64,000 bases of DNA from JAAFIP01 sp031367325 (GCA_031367325.1 JANLPQ010000053.1:17543-81542); one strand, 5' to 3'; shown: positions 26,326-34,950, numbered from the stretch's first letter. Program-made: numbers and translations. The notes: generated from the letters alone by a model not told the origin.

Positions 26326-26625
26326 TTATTTGGTCAAGATCAGCTTGCCCAGTTTGGTAGCTTGCAGGGTGTAGAGCATGCCGTTGTGGGCAATGTCGAC
26401 GGTTTTATGGCCGCGCAGTAAGACAGCGCTTGATACAGGGGCCGGGCTTGGCAAAGGGGCAGCACTTGATACACGCAAGGGAGAGCCAAGCTTTGTCGGT
26501 GCAGCGCGCGTCGTGGTAGCTAAGCTGGCAGCACTGGTGTGTAGGGCTGACGGCAACTGGGCGGGCGGTAGCTGCGCTGACGGTAAGGGTTGAGAGCTAA
26601 ATCGAGATAAGCGGTTATTGAACAT
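26326..26625 (-). CDS. hemP: Hemin uptake protein HemP, N-terminally extended
   Basis: The last 35 residues (GHKTVDIAHNGMLYTLQATK then LGKLILTK) are the HemP signature, a small protein linked to haem and iron uptake. The full frame is 99 aa, longer than the usual 60-70, because of a low-complexity Ser/Ala/Pro/Leu N-terminus (AQLPPAQLPSALHTSAAS). No strong ribosome site precedes the ATG, so the true start could be internal. A near-perfect Fur box lies 31 nt upstream. Confidence 0.82.
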   Translation of the reverse strand: MFNNRLSRFSSQPLPSAQLPPAQLPSALHTSAASLATTTRAAPTKLGSPLRVSSAAPLPSPAPVSSAVLLRGHKTVDIAHNGMLYTLQATKLGKLILTK

Positions 26626-26655
26626 AAGTGCAAAATTTAGTTAAGTTATTGCAAA

Positions 26656-26670
26656 TGAGAATGATTATCA
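26656..26670 (-). promoter_or_regulatory. Fur box upstream of hemP-fbpA
   Basis: TGAGAATGATTATCA matches TGATAATnATTATCA at 13 of 14 scored positions. It lies 31 nt upstream of hemP and 156 nt upstream of the divergent lipoprotein gene. Confidence 0.85.
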
Positions 26671-26825
26671 TATAGGATTGCATCTAGGTTGGCAAGCTGG
26701 CGCTTCTTAATAGCCGCAATGCCAGTAAGGGCACAACCCTTGTCACGCCGACCTCTGCAGCCAGCCAGGCCACGCGCCAGTCAGCCATTTGACTTTCACA
26801 TCATTTTTTGACTGACGGAGAAACT

Positions 26826-28223
26826 ATGAAGCTTGATTTTAAAAATAATTTACGCCACCGCAGGCTGCTGTTGCAGTGGGGCGGTGTAGCAGCACTGGGC
26901 ACGGGTATAGCTGCCGTGGTGGCCTGCGGCGGATCAGACTCACCAGCGTCTGCGCCCACGGCACCGCCTACGCCCCTTGCCAACCGCTACACCCAAGAAA
27001 ATTTAGTGGCCAACAACGCCAGCTACCAAGCCAAATTCACCGAAGCCGATTTTGTCGACGCTTGGGGCATTGCCATCCGTCCCAAAGGTGCAGGCGGACA
27101 CTTTTGGGTGGGCGGCGGCGGTACCAGCTGGCAGTATGTGGGCGACGTGAAAGCCTCGGCTATACCCAGCCTGCAGCCATTGTTTCAGGACGGCTTGAAA
27201 AAGGTGACAGTAGCGGGCGCAGATTCGCTCACCACCGACACCAGCTTGGGCAAAATCACAGGCGTGGTGTACAACGGCGCGCCCTTGATAGGCACACCCG
27301 CTGCGGCCACAAACTTTCGCATCACCGGCCAAACGGTGGGCAGCGGTGCTACAGCTACTACTTTCGACGGGTCAGCGCGTTTTGTATTTGTCACTGACTC
27401 TGGCAAAGTCAGCGGCTGGACCGACCGCAGCAGCAGCGGCACCATCGTGCGCACCGACGGCGTCGCACAAGAAAAATACGACGGGTTAGCAGACGGCAGC
27501 GCCTTCTTTGGTGTAGCCATCAAACCAGATACGTGGGACACGATGTGGTTGACCGACTTTGGCGCCAGCCCGCAAATCGTCACACTCGATAAAACCTGGA
27601 TCAAAGTGCCCACCGTAGGTTTTGCCAACCCATTTGGCTCGGGCGCAGCAGGCGCTGGCGGCGCGAAAGCCGTGGTACCCGGCGACCCAGTGCCATTTAA
27701 CATCCAAGTGCTGGGCGAGGGCGCGGCAGGCCGCGTGTTTGTGGCCTATGCCATCAGCCAGCCCAACCCAGACCCCAAGGCTCCAGCAGGCAGTTTTTAT
27801 GCCGCCGAAGAAGACGCCCTTGACGCAGCCGCCGAGCTGGCCAGCGGCAACCAGCCCAACAAAGGCAAGCTGGTGGAATTTAATTTGAAGGGTGAACGCG
27901 TACGTATTTTCGACGACGCCAAGCGCCTGAACGCACCGTGGGGCGTAGCCATGGCACCGGATAATTTTGGCAAGCTGTCGGGTGCGCTGTTAGTAGGTAA
28001 CTTTGGTGGAGTAGGGCGTATTTGCGCCTTTGACGCCACCACAGGGCAGTACATTGACGACCTGCGCGACCCTGCCGACAAGCCCATAGCTATCGCGGGC
28101 CTATGGGCGCTGCAGTTTGGCAATGGCGAGAGTTTGGGCGACAGCAACGCGCTGTATTTTGCGGCGGGGCCTGATAATGAGAAGGACGGTTTGTTTGGCA
28201 GCTTGCGCTACGCCGCGCCATAA
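26826..28223 (+). CDS. TIGR03118-family lipoprotein
   Basis: 465-aa protein with lipobox VVAC (Cys34) after an Arg-rich start (RHRRLLLQW). The sequence follows the TIGR03118 pattern throughout: VDAWGIAIRPKG, ITGVVYNG, FVFVTDSGKVSGWTD, VPFNIQVLGEG, LNAPWGVAMAPDNFG, ALLVGNFG, and the C-terminal FAAGPDNEKDGLFGSL. A beta-propeller-like fold is likely; function is unknown. The ATG at 26826 has GGAG 6 nt upstream. Divergent from hemP across the Fur box, so iron control is possible. Confidence 0.85.
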   Translation: MKLDFKNNLRHRRLLLQWGGVAALGTGIAAVVACGGSDSPASAPTAPPTPLANRYTQENLVANNASYQAKFTEADFVDAWGIAIRPKGAGGHFWVGGGGTSWQYVGDVKASAIPSLQPLFQDGLKKVTVAGADSLTTDTSLGKITGVVYNGAPLIGTPAAATNFRITGQTVGSGATATTFDGSARFVFVTDSGKVSGWTDRSSSGTIVRTDGVAQEKYDGLADGSAFFGVAIKPDTWDTMWLTDFGASPQIVTLDKTWIKVPTVGFANPFGSGAAGAGGAKAVVPGDPVPFNIQVLGEGAAGRVFVAYAISQPNPDPKAPAGSFYAAEEDALDAAAELASGNQPNKGKLVEFNLKGERVRIFDDAKRLNAPWGVAMAPDNFGKLSGALLVGNFGGVGRICAFDATTGQYIDDLRDPADKPIAIAGLWALQFGNGESLGDSNALYFAAGPDNEKDGLFGSLRYAAP

Positions 28224-28277
28224 GCTTTTGGCAAAACAGAAATAGGCATCTAAGAAAAGTACCGGCTTAATGCAGTG

Positions 28278-29204
28278 CTACAAAGCATCTTGCGCACGTT
28301 GTATTTCTTCTTGCGATTCCACATTATTAGGCAGCAGTTGAATCGCCGCGCGCAGGCCGGGCACGGCGTCCATCAGCGCTTGCTCTACATTGCCCCGCAG
28401 CGCAGCAGCGCGGCCCAGTGTCCACGATGCAGGCATGTGCATGTGCACATCTACAAAGCAGCGCTGGCCTGCTTTGCGGGTGTGCAGGTGGTCAAACCGC
28501 AAAATATCTGTGCCATTGCGTTGCGTGGCAAAGTCTTGCAGCACGGCGTGAATAGCCTGCAAATCTTGCGCGTCCATCGCCTCGTCCATCAGGCCTTGGC
28601 TAGACCGCCACATCAGGTGCACGCCTTCGCGCATGATATTTAGCGCCACCGCAATGGCCACTGCAGCATCTAGCCACAGCCAGCCCGTAGCCCATACGGC
28701 GACGATGCCTACCACTACACCCAGTGTGGTCCACACATCGGTCATCAGGTGGCGTGCATCGGCCTCCAGCGCAATGCTGCGCTTGGCACGCCCCACGCGC
28801 AACATCAGCCAAGCCAATGCACCGTTAATAGCGGTGCTAACCAAGGACAGTGCTAAGCCCAAACCTATTTGTTCCAAAGGCAGCGGGCTGAGCAGCCGGT
28901 AGCTGGCCGCTACGATGATGGCCACAGCGGCAGCTAAGATTAAAAAACCCTCAAAGCCCGAAGAAAAATACTCTGCCTTGTAGTGCCCAAACGGATGGTC
29001 ATCATCCGCAGGTCGCTCGGCTATCGATACCATCCACAGTGCAAACGCGGCGCTGGCCAGGTTAACCAACGACTCCATAGCGTCTGACAGCAATGCCACC
29101 GAGCCCGTAACGTACCAAGCCAGCGTTTTTAGCGCGATGGTGATCACCGCGACCATCACGGACGCTTTAAGCAGTTGCTTGGGTGTGAGCTGTTGCAAAT
29201 TCAT
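28278..29204 (-). CDS. Cation diffusion facilitator family transporter
   Basis: 308-aa divalent metal exporter with six predicted helices and a C-terminal cytoplasmic ferredoxin-like domain (RFDHLHTRKAGQRCFVDVHM). Helix 2 has SDAMESLVN and is followed by the conserved HPFGHYKAEYFSSGFEG; helix 5 has HLMTDVWT. The second Asp of the FieF DxxxD site is Ser, so specificity (iron, manganese or zinc) cannot be read. Convergent with the TIGR03118 gene; next to the iron cluster. Confidence 0.9.
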   Translation of the reverse strand: MNLQQLTPKQLLKASVMVAVITIALKTLAWYVTGSVALLSDAMESLVNLASAAFALWMVSIAERPADDDHPFGHYKAEYFSSGFEGFLILAAAVAIIVAASYRLLSPLPLEQIGLGLALSLVSTAINGALAWLMLRVGRAKRSIALEADARHLMTDVWTTLGVVVGIVAVWATGWLWLDAAVAIAVALNIMREGVHLMWRSSQGLMDEAMDAQDLQAIHAVLQDFATQRNGTDILRFDHLHTRKAGQRCFVDVHMHMPASWTLGRAAALRGNVEQALMDAVPGLRAAIQLLPNNVESQEEIQRAQDAL

Positions 29205-29212
29205 GGCTGGTG

Positions 29213-29287
29213 TGGTCCCCTCGACAGGAATCGAACCTGTATCTGACGCTTAGGAGGCATCCGTTCTATCCATTGAACTACGAGGAG
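29213..29287 (-). tRNA. tRNA-Arg (anticodon CCT)
   Basis: 75 nt on the minus strand with encoded CCA. Acceptor CTCCTCG pairs with CGAGGGG (one T-G pair), D-stem GTTC/GAAC, anticodon stem GATGC/GCGTC with loop CTCCTAA giving anticodon CCT, and T-arm ACAGG-TTCGATT-CCTGT. Reads AGG codons. Confidence 0.95.
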
Positions 29288-29386
29288 CATGTGATGCAAT
29301 ACTGATTGTAGTGGCAGCCCCTTATGCTGTTGTCTGCTATAGCCAGAAGCTTGTTTTAAAGGCCAATTTATAAGCATTTTAGCCTT

Positions 29387-29432
29387 GTAACCCAAGTAAA
29401 ACCTGCTCAAGCAGCTATGAAATACATAGTAT
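29387..29432 (-). repeat. Family A dispersed repeat, copy 6
   Basis: taacccaagtaaaacc flank, core TGCTCAAGCAGCTAT, end gaaatacatagta. Between the tRNA and the VWA gene. Confidence 0.82.
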
Positions 29433-29457
29433 GCACAGGTGGCTACGGCTACTGCGT

Positions 29458-30660
29458 TTACTTAGACAGCAGTCGCATCGCTTCTTCCAGCCCCTTCACC
29501 GTCAGCGGGTACATGCGCTGCGACATGATCTGCTGCATGATACCAATGCTCTGGCGGTACTGCCACACGCCTTGCGGCTCGGGGTTGACCCAGGCAAACT
29601 TGGGAAAGGCCTGCGTTAAGCGCTGCAGCCACTCCACGCCGGCTTCTTCGTTGTTGTATTCCACACTGCCGCCGGGCTGCAAAATTTCATACGGGCTCAT
29701 GGTGGCGTCGCCAATAAAGATCAGTTTGTAGTCTTTGTTGTACTTGCGAATAATATCTTGCGTGGGGAATTTTTCGGCATAGCGGCGGCGGTTGTTCTTC
29801 CACATAAAGTCGTAGACGCAGTTGTGAAAGTAATAAAACTCAAGGTGTTTAAACTCAGTTTTAGCCGCCGAGAACATTTCTTCCACCCGGCCAATGTGCT
29901 CGTCCATCGTGCCGCCCACGTCCATCAGCAGCAGCACCTTCACGTTGTTATGCCGCTCGGGCACCATTTTGATGTCTAGCCAACCTGCGTTGGCAGCCGT
30001 GCTGCGGATGGTGTCGTCCAGGTCCAGCTCATCATGCGCGCCTTCGCGGGCGAACTTGCGCAGGCGACGCAGCGCGATTTTGATGTTGCGCGTACCTAGC
30101 TCCTGCGTGTCGTCATAGTCTTTGTAGGCGCGCTGGTCCCACACCTTCACCGCCGTGCGATTGCGCCCTTTATCTTGCCCAATGCGAATACCCTGTGGGT
30201 TTTGCCCATACGCACCAAACGGCGAGGTGCCGCCCGTGCCTATCCATTTATTGCCGCCCTCGTGGCGCTCTTTTTGTTCTTCAAAACGTTTTTTCAGCGT
30301 CTCCATCAGCTCGTCCCAGCCCATTTTTTCAATCTTGGCCAGCTCTTCGGGGGACAGTTGCAGCTCCAGGTTCTTACGCAGCCAGTCCAGCGGAATTTCT
30401 TTAGTGAAATCCGCCACCATCTCCACGCCTTTAAAGTACGACGCAAACGCCCGGTCAAACTTGTCGTAATGCTTCTCGTCTTTCACCAGCGCGGTGCGGC
30501 TAAGGTAGTAAAAGTCGTCAATCTTGTAGCCCGTTGCGTCATCACTGTCGCAGTTCGGTCCCACCACGCCTTCTTTCAAGGCTTCGAGCAGCGTGAGGTA
30601 TTCCTTGACCGACACGGGGAGCTTGGCGGAGCGCAGGGTGTAGAAGAAGTCAATTAGCAT
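29458..30660 (-). CDS. CoxE-like VWA domain protein
   Basis: 400-aa soluble protein of the MoxR-partner VWA family. The N-terminal helical part starts MLIDFFYTLRSAKLPVSVKE; the VWA domain has VLLLMDVGGTMDEHI, in which the MIDAS DxSxS reads DVGGT. FIGDATMSPYEI is near residue 325. Such proteins work with a MoxR AAA ATPase to activate or insert metals into targets. The ATPase is at 33261-34115, on the same strand but separated by five genes, whereas it is usually adjacent. Confidence 0.88.
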   Translation of the reverse strand: MLIDFFYTLRSAKLPVSVKEYLTLLEALKEGVVGPNCDSDDATGYKIDDFYYLSRTALVKDEKHYDKFDRAFASYFKGVEMVADFTKEIPLDWLRKNLELQLSPEELAKIEKMGWDELMETLKKRFEEQKERHEGGNKWIGTGGTSPFGAYGQNPQGIRIGQDKGRNRTAVKVWDQRAYKDYDDTQELGTRNIKIALRRLRKFAREGAHDELDLDDTIRSTAANAGWLDIKMVPERHNNVKVLLLMDVGGTMDEHIGRVEEMFSAAKTEFKHLEFYYFHNCVYDFMWKNNRRRYAEKFPTQDIIRKYNKDYKLIFIGDATMSPYEILQPGGSVEYNNEEAGVEWLQRLTQAFPKFAWVNPEPQGVWQYRQSIGIMQQIMSQRMYPLTVKGLEEAMRLLSK

Positions 30661-30683
30661 TTGTGCAATTCTAAGAAATTTTC

Positions 30684-31484
30684 TTAAGAGTACCAACGAT
30701 ACTGTAAGTGTTGGTCGTACTCATTTTTGGGCAATTTCTCATGCAATTTGAAGTATGAAATTAATTCATGAAGTTCTTTAAATTGACTACCGCACGCCAT
30801 ATAGCAAATCAGCGATAGCTGTGCTTGACCTATTTGAGCGCAAAAAAGTTGCACAAATATTTTTTCGTCATCTATACGATCTTTGATAATTTCAAGTGCT
30901 AATTGGATCAAATCTAAATATGTGGATAGTTGCGGTTGGAAACTATCGACTATCAAATCTATTGAAGCTTGATCGTGTCGCCCGTACTTATCTGCAAAAT
31001 TGAAAGATTGACCGTCCTTAATGACTGTGTTGCTCCATAAAATTCCAGCTAAAGAATTAATATGTTCATTTCGCGGTCTAATTGAGAAATTAGTACTCAT
31101 GGTGTTAGCTGTAGTTTCCACCTTCTCCATTACTGAGAAGAAGAGTTTTTCATTCCCAGACTGTTGCTCTCGGAGATTTGCTGCGGAAAGATGCGCAGTT
31201 TGCTTCTCCAGAGTCAGCTTGGTTTCTGACAGCTGAGTTCTCTGTAACCGCCAGACTCGAACTGCAACTATTAATGTGAAAAGCGCGATAGTTGGATTCA
31301 ACAGGCCGCCGATGTAGTCGCCGAATGCTCCCCAACTTGTTGAGTTTTCAGTCCAAGGTAATGCAGAAAAGACCCAGCCGTATGCAACAAGCAGTACTAT
31401 GGTGAAAATGACTGCTACCCATGGAGCATACCCAAGCCAACTATCGGATTCTGGCGGTGCGTCAGAGGCGGGCAGTTTGCTCAT
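30684..31484 (-). CDS. Putative phage abortive infection protein (AbiC-like)
   Basis: 266-aa membrane protein. Two helices (about residues 18-42 and 58-78) flank WGAFGDYIGGLLNPTIALFT, the hallmark of the putative AbiC family. A coiled coil (VWRLQRTQLSETKLTLEKQ region) and a soluble C-terminal domain containing EKLFFSVMEKVE follow. AT-richer than neighbours. The ATG overlaps the vapC stop (ATGA), so it is translationally coupled to the toxin gene. The family is defined by similarity to lactococcal abortive infection proteins; activity is unproven here. Confidence 0.72.
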   Translation of the reverse strand: MSKLPASDAPPESDSWLGYAPWVAVIFTIVLLVAYGWVFSALPWTENSTSWGAFGDYIGGLLNPTIALFTLIVAVRVWRLQRTQLSETKLTLEKQTAHLSAANLREQQSGNEKLFFSVMEKVETTANTMSTNFSIRPRNEHINSLAGILWSNTVIKDGQSFNFADKYGRHDQASIDLIVDSFQPQLSTYLDLIQLALEIIKDRIDDEKIFVQLFCAQIGQAQLSLICYMACGSQFKELHELISYFKLHEKLPKNEYDQHLQYRWYS

Positions 31485-31876
31485 GCCCAGTTTTCAAGCT
31501 TCAAGCCCGGCACACGTTTGAATTCGCGGGTGTTGTTCGTTACTAGCGTCATACCGTTGCTGAACGCATGCGCTGCAATCCACAAGTCGTTGGGGCCGAT
31601 CAGGGAGCCTGTTTTGTGGAGTTTGGCCCGAATGGTCGCATAGCTTGCGGCTACTGTGCTGTCCAAGGGCAGCACTTCAATACCCTCAAATAACTCGCGG
31701 ATACGGGCTTGTTTTTGTGCGCCTGACGGGTGCAGCTGCATGCCAAACCATACCTCAGCTTGCGTCACTACAGATATTTTGATCTGGTCGGGATTAATTT
31801 TCAAAGCAGCCTGTTGTACTGGGCTTACACCTTTGACCAGATACGAAAACGTGTCGGTGTCTAGCATGTAGATCAT
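31481..31876 (-). CDS. vapC: VapC-type PIN domain toxin ribonuclease
   Basis: 131-aa PIN-domain RNase. Acidic metal-site residues are D6 (MLDTDTF), E41 (TQAEVWFG) and D97 (GPNDLWIAAHA), with the usual TNNTREFKRVPGLKLENW ending. It cleaves RNA (often initiator tRNA in the family) when not held by VapB. The start overlaps vapB by 4 nt and the stop overlaps the AbiC-like gene by 4 nt. Confidence 0.93.
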   Translation of the reverse strand: MIYMLDTDTFSYLVKGVSPVQQAALKINPDQIKISVVTQAEVWFGMQLHPSGAQKQARIRELFEGIEVLPLDSTVAASYATIRAKLHKTGSLIGPNDLWIAAHAFSNGMTLVTNNTREFKRVPGLKLENWA

Positions 31877-32244
31877 GCCTTGGCTTTCTTGGATGTGCTG
31901 CGTGGGGTGGCTTTGCGTAACGCAGGCTCATCTGGTCCAAACAGCGCATCCCAATCGCGTTCTTGGGCGGGCTGCTTGCGGTTCTCACGGATAGCCTCCA
32001 TGGCCTTGTCCCACTGCGCGGCATCTGCTGCGGTCATTTTAGGTAAGTGGGCCAAAACCTCGCCGAGGGTTTTGTATTTGGGCTTAAGCACCAGCTCATC
32101 ACCGCGCTGGACAATAGTGACCTGCTTGGTCTTGAGCTGAAATTCTTTGGGGATGCGCACGGCTTGGCTGTTGCCACTGGTAAAGACAGAGGCGACTCTA
32201 GAGGCTGTGGGTTGTAGATTTAAAACTGGGATACGGGCGTTCAT
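31873..32244 (-). CDS. vapB: VapB-type antitoxin, AbrB/SpoVT fold
   Basis: 123-aa antitoxin. The swapped-hairpin DNA-binding motif is SVFTSGNSQAVRIPKEFQL. The C-terminal half (DAAQWDKAMEAIREN, WDALFGPDEPA) is the toxin-blocking arm, ending in a basic tail. The ATG at 32244 is chosen because GGAG lies 6 nt upstream. Longer than many VapB proteins but normal for the SpoVT/AbrB subgroup. First gene of the vapB-vapC-abiC unit. Confidence 0.92.
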   Translation of the reverse strand: MNARIPVLNLQPTASRVASVFTSGNSQAVRIPKEFQLKTKQVTIVQRGDELVLKPKYKTLGEVLAHLPKMTAADAAQWDKAMEAIRENRKQPAQERDWDALFGPDEPALRKATPRSTSKKAKA

Positions 32245-32258
32245 GGCAAGCTCCATTT

Positions 32259-32280
32259 GTATATGGTGATTGTATATACA
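32259..32280 (-). promoter_or_regulatory. Candidate VapBC operator
   Basis: TGTATATgg at 32259-32267 and the perfect palindrome TGTATATACA at 32271-32280 lie 15-36 nt upstream of vapB. Paired palindromic half-sites are typical of autoregulated toxin-antitoxin promoters. Confidence 0.6.
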
Positions 32281-32334
32281 TTCATGCTTTGGTGCTTAAA
32301 TAGACTTTTGCCCGTTTGCGCTAAGTCTTTGCCT

Positions 32335-32937
32335 TTAACGCGGTTTATCCAACTGGTACAACAACTGCGCTTTGACCTCAGCCCATTCACCGCTGCGTAA
32401 GCTGTACATCACTGTATCGCGTATCGTGCCGTCGCGGCGCAGGGCGTGGCCTAGGACGACGCCTTCTTTGTGCGCACCTAGGCGTTCGATGGCTTTTTGG
32501 CTGGCGAAGTTAAAGTTATCAGTGCGCCAGCCCACTACACCGCATTGCAGTGTTTCAAATGCATGCGTCATCAGCATCAGCTTGCAAGTGCTGTTAACGT
32601 GGCTACGCTGCGCGCTTTTGGCGTACCAGGTGTAGCCAATTTCTAGGCGTTTAACCGCGGGCAAAATGTCGTGGTAGCTGCTGCTGCCTAGTACTTTGCC
32701 AGTGGATTCGTCGATGACGGCGAAGGCGAATCGGCTGCCAACATCGCGCATTTGCAACGCTGCCTCAATGTAGGTGCGCGTGTTCTCGGGCTCGGGTACG
32801 GATGTAACGCGGATTTTCCATAGCTCGCCGTCGGCGGCAGCCAGACGCAGGCCGTCTTCATGGGTTAGTGCAAGTGGTTCTAAGCGCAAGCCGCGCAAAG
32901 ATAAAGTGACGGGCGTGACAAAGGGGGCGGTAGTCAT
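32335..32937 (-). CDS. GNAT family N-acetyltransferase (RimJ/RimL type)
   Basis: 200-aa acyltransferase using acetyl-CoA. Opens LSLRGLRLEPLALTHEDGL; the GNAT motif A region is RLEIGYTWYAKSAQRSHVN and motif B contains NFASQKAIERLGAHKEGVV, both typical of the RimJ/RimL-like group. The target is unknown. The ATG at 32937 is preferred over an upstream open frame running to 33036 that lacks similarity. Sits between the small membrane protein and vapB. Confidence 0.9.
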   Translation of the reverse strand: MTTAPFVTPVTLSLRGLRLEPLALTHEDGLRLAAADGELWKIRVTSVPEPENTRTYIEAALQMRDVGSRFAFAVIDESTGKVLGSSSYHDILPAVKRLEIGYTWYAKSAQRSHVNSTCKLMLMTHAFETLQCGVVGWRTDNFNFASQKAIERLGAHKEGVVLGHALRRDGTIRDTVMYSLRSGEWAEVKAQLLYQLDKPR

Positions 32938-32957
32938 GGGAGGGTTGCTATGGTTAT

Positions 32958-33179
32958 TTATTCTTTTTTCTCTGGGTATACCTTGGCGCGCACCCAGCGG
33001 GCCAGCTGCAGGCCTGCGCCGCCACCCAAACCGCACAGCAAAATACCGCCAATACTGGCGTTGGCGTAGCCGGGTGCAAAAATGTCCAGGCCAAAGGCGC
33101 GGCCTACAAACATGCCTGCTAACGCTCCACCTACAAAGCCCATGGCATCGGTGATGCCTTGCATTAATAATTTATTCAT
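32958..33179 (-). CDS. Small Gly/Ala-rich membrane protein
   Basis: 73 aa with two hydrophobic segments (about 12-28 and 42-60) and a basic C-terminus (ARWVRAKVYPEKKE). AAGGA lies 7 nt before the ATG, so translation is well supported. No family recognised. Confidence 0.75.
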   Translation of the reverse strand: MNKLLMQGITDAMGFVGGALAGMFVGRAFGLDIFAPGYANASIGGILLCGLGGGAGLQLARWVRAKVYPEKKE

Positions 33180-33260
33180 CGTGTGTCCTTCATTGAGGTG
33201 GCCAACTGCACAGTCAGCGTCGTAAATGCTGCGTAAATAACGGAGTAATCAGCGATCTAA

Positions 33261-34115
33261 TCAGCGATTGTTGCGCTGCATAAACACTAGCTTTTCAAAC
33301 AGCGTGACGTCTTGCTCGTTCTTCAGCAACGCGCCCACCAGTGGCGGCACCGACACTTTGTTATCCGCGCTTTGCAGGGCGTCTAAAGGGATGTCTTCGG
33401 CCAGTAGTAGCTTCAGCCAATCTAACAATTCCGAAGTAGACGGCTTCTTTTTAATACCCGGCAAATTGCGCACATCGTAGAAGGTTTGCATGGCCGCCGT
33501 CAGCAGCTCTTTTTTTAAACCCGGGAAATGCACATCCACAATCTGCTGCATCGTCTGGGCATCAGGAAACTTGATGTAGTGGAAAAAGCAGCGGCGCAAG
33601 AAGGCGTCGGGCAGTTCTTTTTCGTTGTTCGACGTGATGAACACCAGTGGGCGGTTGACCGCTTTGACCAGCTCGCGTGTCTCGTAGCAATAAAACTCCA
33701 TGCGGTCCAGTTCCCGCAGCAAATCGTTAGGAAATTCAATGTCGGCTTTGTCGATCTCGTCAATCAGCAGGGCCACCGGTTGGTCGGCGGTAAAGGCCTG
33801 CCACAGCACGCCTTTGACGATGTAGTTGTGAATGTCTTTGACCTTCTCGCCACCGTCGACGCTAGAAAGTTGCGAGTCACGCAGGCGCGAAACGGCGTCG
33901 TATTCGTACAGGCCCTGCTGCGCTTTGGTGGTGCTTTTAATATGCCACTGCAGCAGCGGCATGCCCAGCGCCTGCGCCACTTCTTCGGCCAGCATGGTTT
34001 TGCCGGTGCCGGGCTCGCCCTTGACCAGCAGCGGGCGTTTAAGGGTAATGGCGGCGTTGACGGCCAGCATCAGGTCTTGGGTGGCGACGTAGTTTTGGGT
34101 GCCTTGAAATTTCAT
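33261..34115 (-). CDS. MoxR-family AAA ATPase
   Basis: 284-aa AAA+ ATPase starting MKFQGTQNYVATQDLMLAVN. Walker A is GEPGTGKTML, Walker B is ALLIDEIDKAD, with sensor 1 in VFITSNNEKELPDAF. This is the CoxD-like subgroup that partners CoxE-like VWA proteins, the partner here being at 29458-30660. An upstream extension of the frame to 34193 lacks similarity. Divergent from the cytochrome c gene. Confidence 0.92.
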   Translation of the reverse strand: MKFQGTQNYVATQDLMLAVNAAITLKRPLLVKGEPGTGKTMLAEEVAQALGMPLLQWHIKSTTKAQQGLYEYDAVSRLRDSQLSSVDGGEKVKDIHNYIVKGVLWQAFTADQPVALLIDEIDKADIEFPNDLLRELDRMEFYCYETRELVKAVNRPLVFITSNNEKELPDAFLRRCFFHYIKFPDAQTMQQIVDVHFPGLKKELLTAAMQTFYDVRNLPGIKKKPSTSELLDWLKLLLAEDIPLDALQSADNKVSVPPLVGALLKNEQDVTLFEKLVFMQRNNR

Positions 34116-34236
34116 AGAACTGGAGCGCTGTAGGGTTAAAAATCGTGTGAAGCGGCCAGAGTTTGGCCGGATATAATTAAAGGCTGACCGCAAGTGACCT
34201 ATTTACTTGCCCGCTTACCCACATTCTGTACGCAAA

Positions 34237-34914
34237 ATGAACCAGTTGCTCTCCCTAGTATTCGCTTTATTTGTCGCTTCTGTGACCACTGTCGCCTCGG
34301 CGCAAGAGATCAAGGGCAACCCTGATGTGGGCAAAACCAAAGCCGCCATGTGCATTGGCTGCCACGGCCTGGTGGGCTACCAAGCCAGCTTTCCCGAGAT
34401 TTACCGCGTACCGATGATTTCGGGCCAAGGCGCTAAATACATCAGCAACTCACTTTTGGCATACCAAAAAGGTGAACGCAAGCACCCCACTATGGGGGCC
34501 GTAGCCTACCCTTTGACTGAGCAAGACATGGCTGATTTGGGTGCCTACTACAGCCAACACGGCGTAGTAGCTGGTGCCACGCTCCCCGACAAAGCCGCCA
34601 AAGAACCCAGCCCGGCCGTAGCCACACTGCTGCAAAAAGGCGCATGTATTTCTTGCCACGGCGCTAATTTTGCCAAGCCGATTGACCCCAGCTACCCCAA
34701 GCTGGCAGGCCAACATGCTGACTATCTGACCGTGGCGCTGAAATCTTACAAAACCGAAGGCCTGGCCAAAGTAGGCCGCGCCAATGGCGTGATGGGCGGT
34801 ATTGCCAAGCAGTACAGCAACGCTGAGATGAAAGAGCTGGCCAAGTACATTAGCTCGCTGGATGGCGATTTGAAAGTAGTGCCGCAGTCAAAGTTTCGCA
34901 TTGGTATGAACTGA
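34237..34914 (+). CDS. Dihaem cytochrome c (c4-like)
   Basis: 225-aa exported cytochrome. Signal peptide ends near TTVASAQ. Two class I domains each carry a haem site, CIGCH near residue 40 and CISCH near residue 136, with distal Met in the KHPTMGAVAYPL and NGVMGGIAKQYS blocks. Probably an electron donor to a terminal oxidase in the periplasm. The ATG at 34237 gives a normal signal peptide. Confidence 0.92.
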   Translation: MNQLLSLVFALFVASVTTVASAQEIKGNPDVGKTKAAMCIGCHGLVGYQASFPEIYRVPMISGQGAKYISNSLLAYQKGERKHPTMGAVAYPLTEQDMADLGAYYSQHGVVAGATLPDKAAKEPSPAVATLLQKGACISCHGANFAKPIDPSYPKLAGQHADYLTVALKSYKTEGLAKVGRANGVMGGIAKQYSNAEMKELAKYISSLDGDLKVVPQSKFRIGMN

Positions 34915-34950
34915 TCTGGGCTGTCTAGCTGGTAGTTTAAGCAGTGTAAT

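Noticed and set aside
29201..29410. 69-codon frame on the minus strand
   Set aside because: It runs through the tRNA-Arg gene and a family A repeat.
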